Shown here: piece after piece, positions 8,570 to 16,764 of the stretch
How the letters are laid out: each line of letters starts with the position of its first letter
Position numbering within the stretch: position 1 is the stretch's first letter
Source: Limnohabitans_A sp048020265
GTDB lineage: Bacteria > Pseudomonadota > Gammaproteobacteria > Burkholderiales > Burkholderiaceae_C
Assembly (NCBI RefSeq): GCF_048020265.1
Contig: NZ_CP171843.1
Span: 1 to 64,000 of the forward strand
Direction: 5' to 3'
Length of the DNA stretch: 64,000 nucleotides
Notes under the pieces: model-generated
Told to the model about the DNA's origin: nothing
Database searches by the model: none
What the model saw: the letters and a program-made list of their open reading frames with translations, nothing else
Program-made: the position numbers and the translations under genes

Positions 8570-8574
8570 GGTAG
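8570..8574 (+). repeat. Target site duplication, right copy (GGTAG)
   Basis: GGTAG immediately follows the CTACA right end. Removing the element and one copy rejoins gyrB to the hairpin terminator at 8603. Confidence 0.85.
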
Positions 8575-8602
8575 TAGACAAACCCATAAGCCGTAAAACT
8601 CG

Positions 8603-8640
8603 AACCCACAACCCGTAAAACTTGTGGGTTTCTTCTTTTC
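8603..8640 (+). terminator. Likely original gyrB terminator, displaced by the inserted element
   Basis: A 9-bp stem (AACCCACAA / TTGTGGGTT) with a 10-base loop is followed by TTCTTCTTTT. Without the element it would lie about 38 bases after the gyrB stop. Confidence 0.65.
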
Positions 8641-8766
8641 ATGGCCGCGATAAATGGATGCGCAATCAGGAGCAGATGGGCTTGTGAACGTACTTGCCAG
8701 AGCTGCTTGGCTATCACGCAAACCATAGTGGAGCGTGATCCCTTGGGAATCAAGTATCCGAGGCAC

Positions 8767-9474
8767 TCATCCAAGCGGTAAAAACCGAGGTGAAACGGTT
8801 GCTGCAGCCCACGCCATCACGCCGCGTAAGCCCACCCCAAAGCTCTGAAAGCCTTGCGAGTCCCAATGCGCACTGCTGTCAATGCAGTCGTGCTGGTGGC
8901 CGTGCACCGTCATGCGCACGCCCATGCGGCGGGCCAGTGTGTCCAGCGCTTTGAAGCCGTGCTCGTGGTAGCCGGGCGCTTCGTGGGTGATGAGGATGTT
9001 GGCTTGCAGCGTGGCCAGTTGTTCCACCTCGTCGGGGTAGATGGTGGACCAGTGCTTGAGGTGTACGCTGCCTTCCCAGCGGTCTTCGCGCGGGGTGACG
9101 CGGGCGTGCGCTTCGCGGTTGCGAAACTTGGGTGCTTGTGCGTCTTTGGGGTACCACACCGCACCGCGAAACACACCGCCCAGCCCGGCGATGCGCGTGC
9201 CGCAGGGCAGCGTGACCACACGGCCGTGCAGGTTGCGCTCGCTCACATCGTCGTGCCAGACGTTGCCAAAGTTGTCCGCGTGGTCGGTGTCGTGGTTGCC
9301 GTGGATGAACCAGACGCGCTCCCAAATGGCTTCCAGCTCAATGTGCAGCGGCCGGGCCGGCTCCAGGTCGCCCAGCAAGATCACGGCGCGGGCGTGGGTT
9401 TGCAGGGCGGCATCGATGATGTGCTGCCACTGGCCGTGCGGGTCGCCGCAGAAGAGGATGGGGCCGGGGTGCAT
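8767..9474 (-). CDS. Calcineurin-like metallophosphoesterase
   Basis: Probable dinuclear metal-dependent phosphoesterase, 235 residues, substrate unknown. The ordered metal-binding motifs are all present: GDPHG near residue 10, GDLEPA near 36, GNHDTDH near 59, THEAPG near 164 and HGHQHD near 193. No signal peptide, so it is likely cytoplasmic. It follows the DUF4143 ATPase on the same strand after 23 bases, so the two may be cotranscribed. Such stand-alone members act on nucleotides or phosphoproteins; nothing here decides which. Confidence 0.85.
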   Translation of the reverse strand: MHPGPILFCGDPHGQWQHIIDAALQTHARAVILLGDLEPARPLHIELEAIWERVWFIHGNHDTDHADNFGNVWHDDVSERNLHGRVVTLPCGTRIAGLGGVFRGAVWYPKDAQAPKFRNREAHARVTPREDRWEGSVHLKHWSTIYPDEVEQLATLQANILITHEAPGYHEHGFKALDTLARRMGVRMTVHGHQHDCIDSSAHWDSQGFQSFGVGLRGVMAWAAATVSPRFLPLG

Positions 9475-9497
9475 GGCCGAAGTCCGTGCCTTGTGGT

Positions 9498-10676
9498 TCA
9501 GGTGGGGTTGAGCAATTCGAGCATGCCTTGCAAGCCAATGGCTTGTGCGCCTTGTCGCAGGCTGAAACGCTCGTTACCCGGGTAGACCACGTAGCGCTGG
9601 GTGATGCCCAGATCGTCACACGCTTGTTTGAACCCTCGCTCGGGGGATGGCGCACTGGATCGTTTGACCTCGATCGCGATGTCGGGTTGCCCGCCGCGTT
9701 CAAACAGCAGGTCAATTTCTGCACCATCGTGGGTGCGATAAAAGTAGGGTTTGAGCGATGGGCCTGCTTGCGTGATCAGTGTTTCCAACACAAAGCCCTC
9801 GTAGCTGGCTCCTGCAACGGGGTGACCCAGCACGTCGTTTTCGTTTTTCAGGCCCAGCAAAGCATGTACCAAGCCGCTGTCACGCACAAACACTTTGGGC
9901 GTCTTGACCAAGCGCTTGCCCACATTGGCAAACCAGGGTTGAAGTCGGCGCACCAAGTGAAGGTCGGTGAGCAGGTCGATGTAGCGGCCTACGGTCGGTG
10001 CACTGACACCAAGGCTGGCTGCCAATTGCGCTTGATTGATTTGGCTGCCTTGTTGGTGCGCCAGCATGGTCCACAGGCGGCCCAGTGTTTCGGCGGGCAT
10101 CCGGGGGGCAAACATGGGCACGTCACGTTCTAAATAAGAGCGAATGAAGTCTTGCCGCCACGACATGCTGTGTGCATCGTCTTGCGCCAGCAAACTGTCT
10201 GGAAAGCCGCCCCGGTTCCACAAAACAGATTCAGTCAGGCCTGCGGGGATGGCTTCGCTCAAGTTGATGGCATGCATGTCCAGATAGGCCACTCGACCGG
10301 CCAGGGTTTCGGAAGATTGCTGCATCAGTTCCATAGCGGCCGAGCCTAAGAGCAAAAAATGGCCGTAACGCTGACCAGCTGCACGCCTTTCGTCAATGAG
10401 CCCGCGAAGGACGGCAAAAAGTTCTGGCACGCGGTGGATTTCATCGATGACGACGAGTTTGGGGGCTTGTGCCCTCAAATATGTTTCGGGGTCTTCCAAG
10501 CGGCGGCGGTCTGAGGGAAGTTCTAGATCCAGGTAAACCGCGCCCTGGGGCCAATCGGCCGCAAGTTGACGCGCAAGCGTGGTTTTTCCCACCTGACGAG
10601 GCCCGAGCAATACCGCGGCGGGCACGCCGGAGCTGAGCCTTTGGTGGAGAATAGAAGCGATTTGTCGATTAATCAT
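9498..10676 (-). CDS. AAA ATPase with DUF4143 domain
   Basis: A 392-residue ATPase of the widespread AAA_14/DUF4143 family, whose role is not established. It has Walker A GPRQVGKTT at residues 25-33, Walker B LVVIDEIHRVPELF near 75, and sensor-like LLLGSAAMELM. The C-terminal half has a helix-turn-helix-like stretch (AQLAASLGVSAPTVGRYIDLL) and the nuclease-like signature typical of DUF4143 (YFYRTHDGAEIDLLF...IAIEVKRS), resembling a degenerate PD-(D/E)XK core. A 35-bp dyad lies right before its start. Accessory, variably present gene; possible links to toxin-antitoxin or defence are only speculation. Confidence 0.88.
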   Translation of the reverse strand: MINRQIASILHQRLSSGVPAAVLLGPRQVGKTTLARQLAADWPQGAVYLDLELPSDRRRLEDPETYLRAQAPKLVVIDEIHRVPELFAVLRGLIDERRAAGQRYGHFLLLGSAAMELMQQSSETLAGRVAYLDMHAINLSEAIPAGLTESVLWNRGGFPDSLLAQDDAHSMSWRQDFIRSYLERDVPMFAPRMPAETLGRLWTMLAHQQGSQINQAQLAASLGVSAPTVGRYIDLLTDLHLVRRLQPWFANVGKRLVKTPKVFVRDSGLVHALLGLKNENDVLGHPVAGASYEGFVLETLITQAGPSLKPYFYRTHDGAEIDLLFERGGQPDIAIEVKRSSAPSPERGFKQACDDLGITQRYVVYPGNERFSLRQGAQAIGLQGMLELLNPT

Positions 10677-10677
10677 T

Positions 10678-10712
10678 CCCGTAAATCATACATCAAGTGT
10701 TTGATTTTCGGG
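10678..10712. promoter_or_regulatory. Dyad upstream of the DUF4143 ATPase gene
   Basis: Arms CCCGTAAATCA (10678-10688) and TGATTTTCGGG (10702-10712) pair at 10 of 11 positions around a 13-base AT-rich spacer. The dyad abuts the ATG at 10676 and lies between two divergent genes. It is a candidate operator, possibly autoregulatory. Confidence 0.4.
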
Positions 10713-10777
10713 GTAAATTTATTTTGGCGATGGCGTGAGACACGCTAGCATTGACCCAAACACCTGTATTTCTACCC

Positions 10778-11416
10778 ATGACCCCCATCGCCATCATCGA
10801 CTTCGAAACCACGGGCATCTCTCCCAATATGGGCGACCGCGCCACCGAGGTGGCCATCGTCATGCTCGAAGGCGGGCAGGTGGTGGACCGTTACCAAAGC
10901 CTGATGAACGCCGGGGTGCGGGTGAACAGTTTCATCACCCAGCTCACGGGCATCACCAACGAGATGGTGCAGGCCGCACCTCCGGCCGAGCAGGTGATGC
11001 GCGAGGCGGCCCGCTTTGTGGGCGGGCGGCCCATGGTGGCGCACAACGCGGCCTTTGACAAAAAGTTCTGGCAGGCCGAACTGGCGCGTTGCGGGCAAGA
11101 CGGTTCGCACGCCTTTGCCTGCACTTTGCTGCTGTCGCGACGCCTGTACCCGCAAGCGCCCAACCACAAGCTGGGCACGCTGGCGGCGATGCACCATTTG
11201 CCATCGTCAGGCCGGGCCCACCGGGCCCTGGCCGATGCCGAGATGGCCGCGCATTTGCTGGCGCAGATGCAGCACGACCTGAAAACCCGCTACGGCTGTA
11301 CCCAGGCCGACCACGCCTTGCTCATGGGCCTGCAACGCACCAGCCGCCACATGGTTGGGCACTATTTGAAGCAGCGGGCGCAGGGGTCAATAAAAGCGCA
11401 TTTCAAGTCTAATTAA
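10778..11416 (+). CDS. DEDDh 3'-5' exonuclease (DnaQ/PolC-epsilon-like)
   Basis: A 212-residue stand-alone exonuclease. Exo I is DFETTG near residue 7 (D and E), Exo II surrounds the AHNAAFDKKFW segment near 90, and Exo III is HRALADAE near 148 with the H and D of the DEDDh class. The core thus matches the proofreading-exonuclease fold without a polymerase or GIY-YIG partner. The ATG at 10778 was chosen over an upstream TTG (10751) because MTPIAIIDFETTG is the standard N-terminus. Role likely in DNA or RNA trimming; it is not the main epsilon subunit by context. Confidence 0.88.
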   Translation: MTPIAIIDFETTGISPNMGDRATEVAIVMLEGGQVVDRYQSLMNAGVRVNSFITQLTGITNEMVQAAPPAEQVMREAARFVGGRPMVAHNAAFDKKFWQAELARCGQDGSHAFACTLLLSRRLYPQAPNHKLGTLAAMHHLPSSGRAHRALADAEMAAHLLAQMQHDLKTRYGCTQADHALLMGLQRTSRHMVGHYLKQRAQGSIKAHFKSN

Positions 11417-11503
11417 AAGTCGCATTTAAAGTCGCAAAATTTCCTGCATGATTTGGTAAATATCTATACATGACATAGACTTGCGCCATATGTCAAAGTC
11501 GCA
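11415..11503 (+). repeat. Three AAAGTCGCA repeats around the fic start
   Basis: Copies lie at 11416-11424, 11428-11436 and 11495-11503; the first two are 12 bases apart, and the third overlaps codons 2-5 of the Fic gene. They could be operator half-sites or chance. Confidence 0.3.
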
Positions 11504-12713
11504 AAAATTTCAGCTGTATGACCATCCGGCCCAGATGGAGCCCTTGCTGCCCGCTGAGCACCGCATGGGACCCCTTCTGGAGCGTTCGCATGACCTGATC
11601 CGCAAGGCAGACCGTTTGTCGGGCTGGTGCCCGAGCGGGGCGCTGCCGGGGCTGCGCTCATCGTTGCGGGCCATGAACTCGTATTACTCCAACAAGATCG
11701 AGGGGCAGCACACCTTGCCGCTGGAGATCGAGCAAGCTCTGCGCAACGATTACGCCCAGGACGCCGACAAGGCCCGCCGCCAACGCATGGCACTGGCCCA
11801 CATGGCGACCGAGTCGCAATTGGAGGCGCGGTGGCCTGCGTGGGACAGTGCCCAAGTCTGGTCGGTGCAGACCGTGTGCGACATCCACCAGGATTTGTTC
11901 GCCCGCTTGCCCGAAGCCGATCGCCAGCTTGAATCACCCTCTGGCCCGCAAACCTTGCAGCCCGGTGCACTGCGTGAACGCGAGGTGAGTGTGGGGCGGC
12001 ATGCCGCGCCCGCTGCGGCGGCTTTGCCAGCTTTTTTAGCCCGTTGGTCTTCTGTGTATTCGGGCTTGCGCCGAGGCGAGCTGCAACTGGTGGCCATGGC
12101 GGCGGCGCACCAGCGGCTGGCCTGGATTCACCCTTTTGCAGACGGCAACGGGCGTGTGGTGCGGCTGCACAGCCATTTGGTGTTGGGCCATATGGGCTTG
12201 ACCAACGGTTTGTGGTCGCCTTTGCGGGGATTTGCTCGTACGCACGAAGCTTATTACGCCAACTTGTCAGCAGCCGATGAACCCCGGGCGGGAGATCTGG
12301 ATGGCCGGGGCAATCTGACCGAGTCGGGTTTGATTCGCTGGATCGATTACGTGTTGGGCGTGTGCATCGACCAAGTTGACTTCATGTCCGGCTTGCTGTC
12401 GCTTGATGGCATGAAGGACCGCATGGCGGCGTGTTTGGCCTACGAAGAAAACGTGGTCAAGCAAGGCGTGCGCGCCGAAGCTTTGCGGGCGCTGCATTAC
12501 CTGTTTGCGTCGCAGGCCGAGCTGGACCGGGCCGACTTCAAAGCCATGCTGGGTTTGGGCGAACGCTTGGCCACGGCGCAGGTGTCGGCATTGCTCAAAA
12601 GGGGTTTGCTGGAAAGCGATTCGCCTCACGGCAAGCTGCGCCTGGGCGTGCCGCAGCACGCGTTGCGCTTTTACTTTCCTAGTTTGTGGCCGGAGGCCGA
12701 GGCGCAGGGCTGA
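11490..12713 (+). CDS. Fic family protein (probable AMP transferase)
   Basis: Fic proteins transfer AMP or other phosphate groups onto target proteins. This 407-residue member has an intact core motif HPFADGNGRVVR at residue 214 and an N-terminal inhibitory-helix motif S67-N-K-I-E71-G72 matching the (S/T)xxxE(G/N) pattern, so it belongs to the self-inhibited class with the inhibitor in the same chain. The C-terminal part (EAL..LHYLF...LLKRGLLESDSPHGKLRLG) looks like a winged helix, common in this class. The ATG at 11490 was preferred to a TTG at 11481. AAAGTCGCA repeats surround the start. Targets unknown. Confidence 0.9.
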   Translation: MSKSQKFQLYDHPAQMEPLLPAEHRMGPLLERSHDLIRKADRLSGWCPSGALPGLRSSLRAMNSYYSNKIEGQHTLPLEIEQALRNDYAQDADKARRQRMALAHMATESQLEARWPAWDSAQVWSVQTVCDIHQDLFARLPEADRQLESPSGPQTLQPGALREREVSVGRHAAPAAAALPAFLARWSSVYSGLRRGELQLVAMAAAHQRLAWIHPFADGNGRVVRLHSHLVLGHMGLTNGLWSPLRGFARTHEAYYANLSAADEPRAGDLDGRGNLTESGLIRWIDYVLGVCIDQVDFMSGLLSLDGMKDRMAACLAYEENVVKQGVRAEALRALHYLFASQAELDRADFKAMLGLGERLATAQVSALLKRGLLESDSPHGKLRLGVPQHALRFYFPSLWPEAEAQG

Positions 12714-12725
12714 AAGCGCCCACCT

Positions 12726-13193
12726 TCACCCCAAACCCAGCGGCAGCGCCGTTTTGTAGCGCACCTGTTTGAGCGCAAAACTGGAGCGGATTTTTTCCAC
12801 GCCCGGAATCGGTGAGAGCTGTTCCAGGATGAAGCGCTCCAGCGCCGCCATGTCGCGCACGGCCACGCGCAGCAGGTAGTCGCTGTCGCCGGTCATCAAA
12901 TAGCACTCCATCACTTCGTCGTGACGGGCGATGTGCGCTTCAAAGTCGGCCAGGGTTTCCTTGCTTTGGGTCTTGAGGCTGATGGAGATGAACACCGTCA
13001 GGCCCAGCCCCAGCGCCGCCGCGCTGGCCAGCGCCACATAGCGCTGGATCACACCGCCCGACTCCAGCGCCTTGACGCGTGCCAGGCACGGCGAAGGTGA
13101 CAGGCCAATGCGTTTGGCCAGCGCCACATTGGACAGCGAGCCGTCGCGCTGCAGTTCGTCCAGTATCTTCAAATCCACATTGTCCAGAACCAT
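12726..13193 (-). CDS. Lrp/AsnC family transcriptional regulator
   Basis: A 155-residue feast/famine regulator. The N-terminal AsnC-type helix-turn-helix reads LDNVDLKILDELQRDG...LAKRIGLSPSPCLARVKAL; the C-terminal RAM effector domain holds HDEVMECYLMTGDSDYLLRV, with the GD.D signature of amino-acid binding. It is divergent from the 2-oxoacid dehydrogenase E1 gene, with only 102 bases between starts and a dyad beside its own start, so it probably controls that gene in response to an amino acid or 2-oxo acid. The pairing resembles the mdeR-mdeB neighbourhood of Pseudomonas putida. Confidence 0.92.
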   Translation of the reverse strand: MVLDNVDLKILDELQRDGSLSNVALAKRIGLSPSPCLARVKALESGGVIQRYVALASAAALGLGLTVFISISLKTQSKETLADFEAHIARHDEVMECYLMTGDSDYLLRVAVRDMAALERFILEQLSPIPGVEKIRSSFALKQVRYKTALPLGLG

Positions 13194-13195
13194 GT

Positions 13196-13249
13196 GCTGA
13201 ATCTTTCATATTTTCAGCATATTGTGCTTCAAATCGGCTTTTTTGTAAT
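13196..13249 (+). promoter_or_regulatory. Lrp-type operator and E1 promoter candidate
   Basis: A 23-bp dyad, GCTGAA (13196-13201) and TTCAGC (13213-13218) around an AT-rich centre, starts 3 bases from the regulator's ATG. Next to it are TTGTGC (13222-13227) and TGTAAT (13244-13249) with a 16-base spacer, a plausible sigma-70 promoter for the E1 gene whose ATG is at 13296. Confidence 0.45.
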
Positions 13250-13295
13250 CCAAATACGCAGCACATGCGCCGCGCTGCCCGGTACAGTCCCATGC

Positions 13296-15938
13296 ATGAA
13301 CGCACCTTTTGAACCCCTCTTGCACGCGCTGACACAGGCCCACGACATTGACCCCGAAGAAACCGCCGAGTGGCGCGAGGCCTTGCTGGCCCTCATCGGC
13401 ACCCAAGGCCCTGAGCGTGCCCGGCAAATTCTGGACGAGCTGGTCATTGTGGCGCGCCAGCAGCGCACGGGCTGGCAGCCCGATCTGAACACGCCCTACA
13501 TGAACACCATCGCGGTGGAAGACCAACCCGACTTCCCCGGCGACTTGGCCACCGAAGAGCGGCTGGTGGCCATCATGCGCTGGAACGCGCTGGCCATGGT
13601 GGTGCGCGCCAACCAGGCCTATGGCGAGCTGGGCGGGCACATCGCCAGTTACGCCAGCGTGGCCGATTTGTTCGAGACCGGGTTTCACCATTTCTTCCAC
13701 GCCCGCACCGAGCAGCACAAGGGCGACCTGGTGTTCTTCCAGCCGCACAGCGCACCCGGCGTGTATGCCCGCGCTTTTCTGGAAGGGCGCCTCACCGAGG
13801 CGGACCTGATGCACTACCGCCAGGAGATCACCGCACCGGACAGCGGCGCACGCGGTTTGTCGAGCTACCCGCACCCCTGGCTGATGCCCGATTTTTGGCA
13901 GTTCCCCACGGGCTCCATGGGCTTGGGGCCGATCAGCTCGATCTACCACGCGCGCTTCATGCGCTATCTGACGCACCGCCAGCTGCAGGACTGCAGCGGC
14001 CGCAAGGTGTGGGGCGTGTTTGGCGACGGCGAGATGGACGAGCCCGAGAGCATGAGCGCCCTGACCTTGGCCGCACGCGAAAAACTCGACAACCTGGTGT
14101 GGGTGGTCAACTGCAATTTGCAGCGCCTGGACGGCCCGGTGCGTGGCAACGGCCGCATCATCGACGAGCTGGAAAAGCTGTTTGCGGGTGCGGGCTGGAA
14201 CGTGATCAAGCTGGTTTGGGGCAGCGACTGGGACGGCTTGCTGGCGCGTGACACCTCGGGCGCTTTGCTGCGCGCTTTTGCCAACACGGTAGACGGCCAG
14301 ATGCAGACCTTTGCCGCCAAGGACGGGCGCTTCAACCGCGAGAACTTCTTTGGCCAGAACGAAGAACTGGCGCGGCTGGCGCAGGGCATGACCGACGAGC
14401 AGATCGACCGGCTCAAGCGCGGTGGCCACGACATCGTGAAGATCCACGCGGCGTATGCGGCGGCCGCCGCGCACCGCGGCCAGCCCACCGTGATCCTGGC
14501 GCACACCAAAAAAGGCTTTGGCATGGGCAGCGCGGGCCAAGGCAAGATGACCACGCACAGCCAAAAGAAGTTCGACGAGCAAGACCTGATCGACTACCGC
14601 AACCGCTTTGATCTGCCGCTGAGCGACGAGCAGGCCAAGGGCCTGGCGTTTTACAAGCCCGCCGACGACAGCGCTGAGATGCGCTACCTGCGCGAGCACC
14701 GCGCCCGCTTGGGCGGCAGCTTGCCCCGGCGCGAGACGGTGTGTGACCGCTTGCCTGTGCCCGCACTCGCCAGCTACGGACAGTTTGCGCTGCAGGCCGA
14801 CGGCAAGGACATGAGCACCACCATGGCCTTTGTGCGCATGCTGGGCAACCTGCTCAAAGACCCGCAGCTCGGCCCGCGCATCGTGCCCATCGTGGCCGAC
14901 GAGGCGCGCACCTTCGGCATGGCCAACCTGTTCAAACAGGTGGGCATTTACAGCAGCGTGGGCCAGCGCTACGCGCCCGAAGACATCGGCTCGGTGTTGA
15001 GCTACCGCGAAGCCACCGACGGCCAGATTCTGGAAGAAGGCATCAGCGAAGCCGGTGCCATTGCCAGCTGGACGGCCGCGGCCACCAGCTACAGCGTGCA
15101 TGGCCTGGCCATGTTGCCCTTCTACATTTATTACTCGATGTTCGGCTTCCAGCGCGTGGGCGACGCCATCTGGGCCGCAGCCGACCAGCGGGCGCGGGGC
15201 TTTTTGCTGGGTGCGACATCGGGCCGCACCACCTTGGGCGGCGAGGGCCTCCAACACCAGGACGGCAGCAGCCACCTGGTGGCGGCTACCATCCCCAACT
15301 GCAAGGCCTACGACCCTGCCTTCGCGGGTGAGCTGGCGGTGATTCTGGACGCGGGCATGCGCGAGATGGTCGAGCAGCAAGCCGACGTGTTTTATTACGT
15401 GACCCTGATGAACGAGAACTACGCCCAGCCCAATTTGCCCGAGGGGGCAGAGCGCTGCGTGTTGCGTGGGGGCTACCACTTTGGCGCTTATGGTCCCACT
15501 GATGGACCCTCGAATGGTCCCAGCGATGCCTCGGCGAAGGGCCAGCGCGTGACGCTGCTGGGCTCGGGGGCCATCCTCACCGAGGTCATCCGCGCCGCCG
15601 AGCAACTGGCCGCGCAGGGCGTGGGGGTGGACGTGTACAGCATCACCAGCTGGAGTGAGCTGGCCCGCGACGGCATGGCGAATGAGGCCAGTGGCGATGC
15701 GCCTTATCTCAGCCGCTTGCTGGCACCCAGTGCCGGCCCCATCGTGGCCGCCAGCGACTATGTGCGGGCCGTGCCTGAGAGCGTGCGCGCCTACCTGCCC
15801 GAAGGCCGCCGCTACCGCACCCTCGGCACCGACGGCTTTGGCCGCAGCGACACCCGCGCCGCACTGCGCCGCTTCTTTGCGGTGGACGCGGGCAGCATCG
15901 CGCAGGCGGCGTTGCAGGCGTTGGCTCGTCAGCCCTGA
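13296..15938 (+). CDS. Homodimeric 2-oxoacid (pyruvate) dehydrogenase E1 component
   Basis: Thiamine-diphosphate enzyme that decarboxylates pyruvate or a related 2-oxo acid and passes the acyl group to a lipoyl E2 subunit. The 880-residue product has the AceE-type layout: MRWNALAMVVRAN, then the ThDP-binding GDGEMDEPES...NCNLQRLDGPVRGN (GDG...N motif), HTKKGFGMG, DEARTFGM and the glycine-rich loop GRTTLGGEGLQHQDG. No E2 or E3 gene adjoins it, so it is probably a second E1 acting with subunits coded elsewhere, as suggested for MdeB (2-oxobutyrate). A short Gly/Pro/Ser-rich insert near residue 735 (TDGPSNGPSDAS) is unusual. An upstream in-frame start at 13194 was rejected because it overlaps the promoter region. 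Confidence 0.9.
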   Translation: MNAPFEPLLHALTQAHDIDPEETAEWREALLALIGTQGPERARQILDELVIVARQQRTGWQPDLNTPYMNTIAVEDQPDFPGDLATEERLVAIMRWNALAMVVRANQAYGELGGHIASYASVADLFETGFHHFFHARTEQHKGDLVFFQPHSAPGVYARAFLEGRLTEADLMHYRQEITAPDSGARGLSSYPHPWLMPDFWQFPTGSMGLGPISSIYHARFMRYLTHRQLQDCSGRKVWGVFGDGEMDEPESMSALTLAAREKLDNLVWVVNCNLQRLDGPVRGNGRIIDELEKLFAGAGWNVIKLVWGSDWDGLLARDTSGALLRAFANTVDGQMQTFAAKDGRFNRENFFGQNEELARLAQGMTDEQIDRLKRGGHDIVKIHAAYAAAAAHRGQPTVILAHTKKGFGMGSAGQGKMTTHSQKKFDEQDLIDYRNRFDLPLSDEQAKGLAFYKPADDSAEMRYLREHRARLGGSLPRRETVCDRLPVPALASYGQFALQADGKDMSTTMAFVRMLGNLLKDPQLGPRIVPIVADEARTFGMANLFKQVGIYSSVGQRYAPEDIGSVLSYREATDGQILEEGISEAGAIASWTAAATSYSVHGLAMLPFYIYYSMFGFQRVGDAIWAAADQRARGFLLGATSGRTTLGGEGLQHQDGSSHLVAATIPNCKAYDPAFAGELAVILDAGMREMVEQQADVFYYVTLMNENYAQPNLPEGAERCVLRGGYHFGAYGPTDGPSNGPSDASAKGQRVTLLGSGAILTEVIRAAEQLAAQGVGVDVYSITSWSELARDGMANEASGDAPYLSRLLAPSAGPIVAASDYVRAVPESVRAYLPEGRRYRTLGTDGFGRSDTRAALRRFFAVDAGSIAQAALQALARQP

Positions 15939-16528
15939 ATCACGGCCAGATAAGCCTGGCGGGTTTCTGGGCTGACCGCAGCGAGCGCTTGCTCGTAGCG
16001 GGTCTGGTGCTGGGTCACCATGCGGGCTGAGGCGATGGTTTTAGAGCGGCAAAACCAGTGGCAGCTGTGCTGCATCAGAAACATCTCGCCCATCATGCGA
16101 AATGACCGCTCTTTGGGGGCCAGGCCGTGCAGGTTGCGCACGGTGCGCTCAATGCCTTGGGCGTGCACTTCCAGCATGCGGCGCATGTCAAACGTGGCTT
16201 TGGGTGAGAGCTGGTCGATGTAGGGCAGCGCCACTTTGAAAGCCCGGGTCACGGGCGCTGGCAGTTTGGCAAATTCGCGGGCCAGATTTTGGAACTCCTC
16301 GGTGAGTTGCTCCTCGGCCAGAGCTTGCAATTGCAAAATCTGTTGCTGACGTTCGGCGTCGGTTTCGCCCAGTGCCCGCATATAGGCGCCGGTGAGCTGT
16401 TCCATGTGCTTTTCGATTTGGTAGGGCCGCAATTGCTCGGCCAGCAAGGCGGTGCGTTGGCGCTGGCCTTGGGTGTTGAGCCAGTGGATGGCCGTGGCCA
16501 GGACGAACAACAGACTGAGAAATTCCAT
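15929..16528 (-). CDS. Uncharacterised protein with one N-terminal membrane segment
   Basis: A 199-residue protein of unknown function. The first 18 residues (MEFLSLLFVLATAIHWLN) form one hydrophobic anchor; the rest is helical and charged, with a Gln/Glu-rich stretch (TDAERQQQILQLQALAEEQL) suggestive of a coiled coil, and a C-terminal HSCHWFCRSKTI segment. The ATG at 16528 was chosen so that the protein begins with the hydrophobic segment. Its 3' end overlaps the E1 gene's stop by 10 bases, convergently. No family recognised. Confidence 0.65.
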   Translation of the reverse strand: MEFLSLLFVLATAIHWLNTQGQRQRTALLAEQLRPYQIEKHMEQLTGAYMRALGETDAERQQQILQLQALAEEQLTEEFQNLAREFAKLPAPVTRAFKVALPYIDQLSPKATFDMRRMLEVHAQGIERTVRNLHGLAPKERSFRMMGEMFLMQHSCHWFCRSKTIASARMVTQHQTRYEQALAAVSPETRQAYLAVIQG

Positions 16529-16764
16529 ACAAAGCAGGGAGAGCGGCCAAATCGGCGTTGCGCCAAGTGTAGTGAGTTGGGTGGGCCCGGCAGGCAAAGG
16601 CCTTGTGCTGTGTATGACACAGGCGGTGTCCGGGCTTCAGTGGGCTTGCGCACACACGCCGCCAATTGGAGGGCGGACTCTAAAGTGCGGGTTTTCCCTT
16701 GCCTTGGACGCTGGGGGCTGTTCAAATTGCTACATTGCAACAAAAACCCTCCAAGGAACACACC

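Larger units (their letters stand above)
8386..8766. other. Gene-free region: element right end and original gyrB downstream sequence
   Basis: It contains the last part of the inserted element with its three inverted motifs (to 8569), the right target duplication, a hairpin terminator (8603-8640), and about 125 bases (8641-8766) in which nothing could be identified. Confidence 0.6.

Noticed and set aside
8548..8766. Small minus-strand frames downstream of the inserted element
   Set aside because: They cross the element boundary and the terminator, have no start signals and show no protein-like pattern.
13206..15605. Long open frame antisense to the E1 gene
   Set aside because: Same artefact of GC-rich codon usage; the opposite strand codes a clear 2-oxoacid dehydrogenase.
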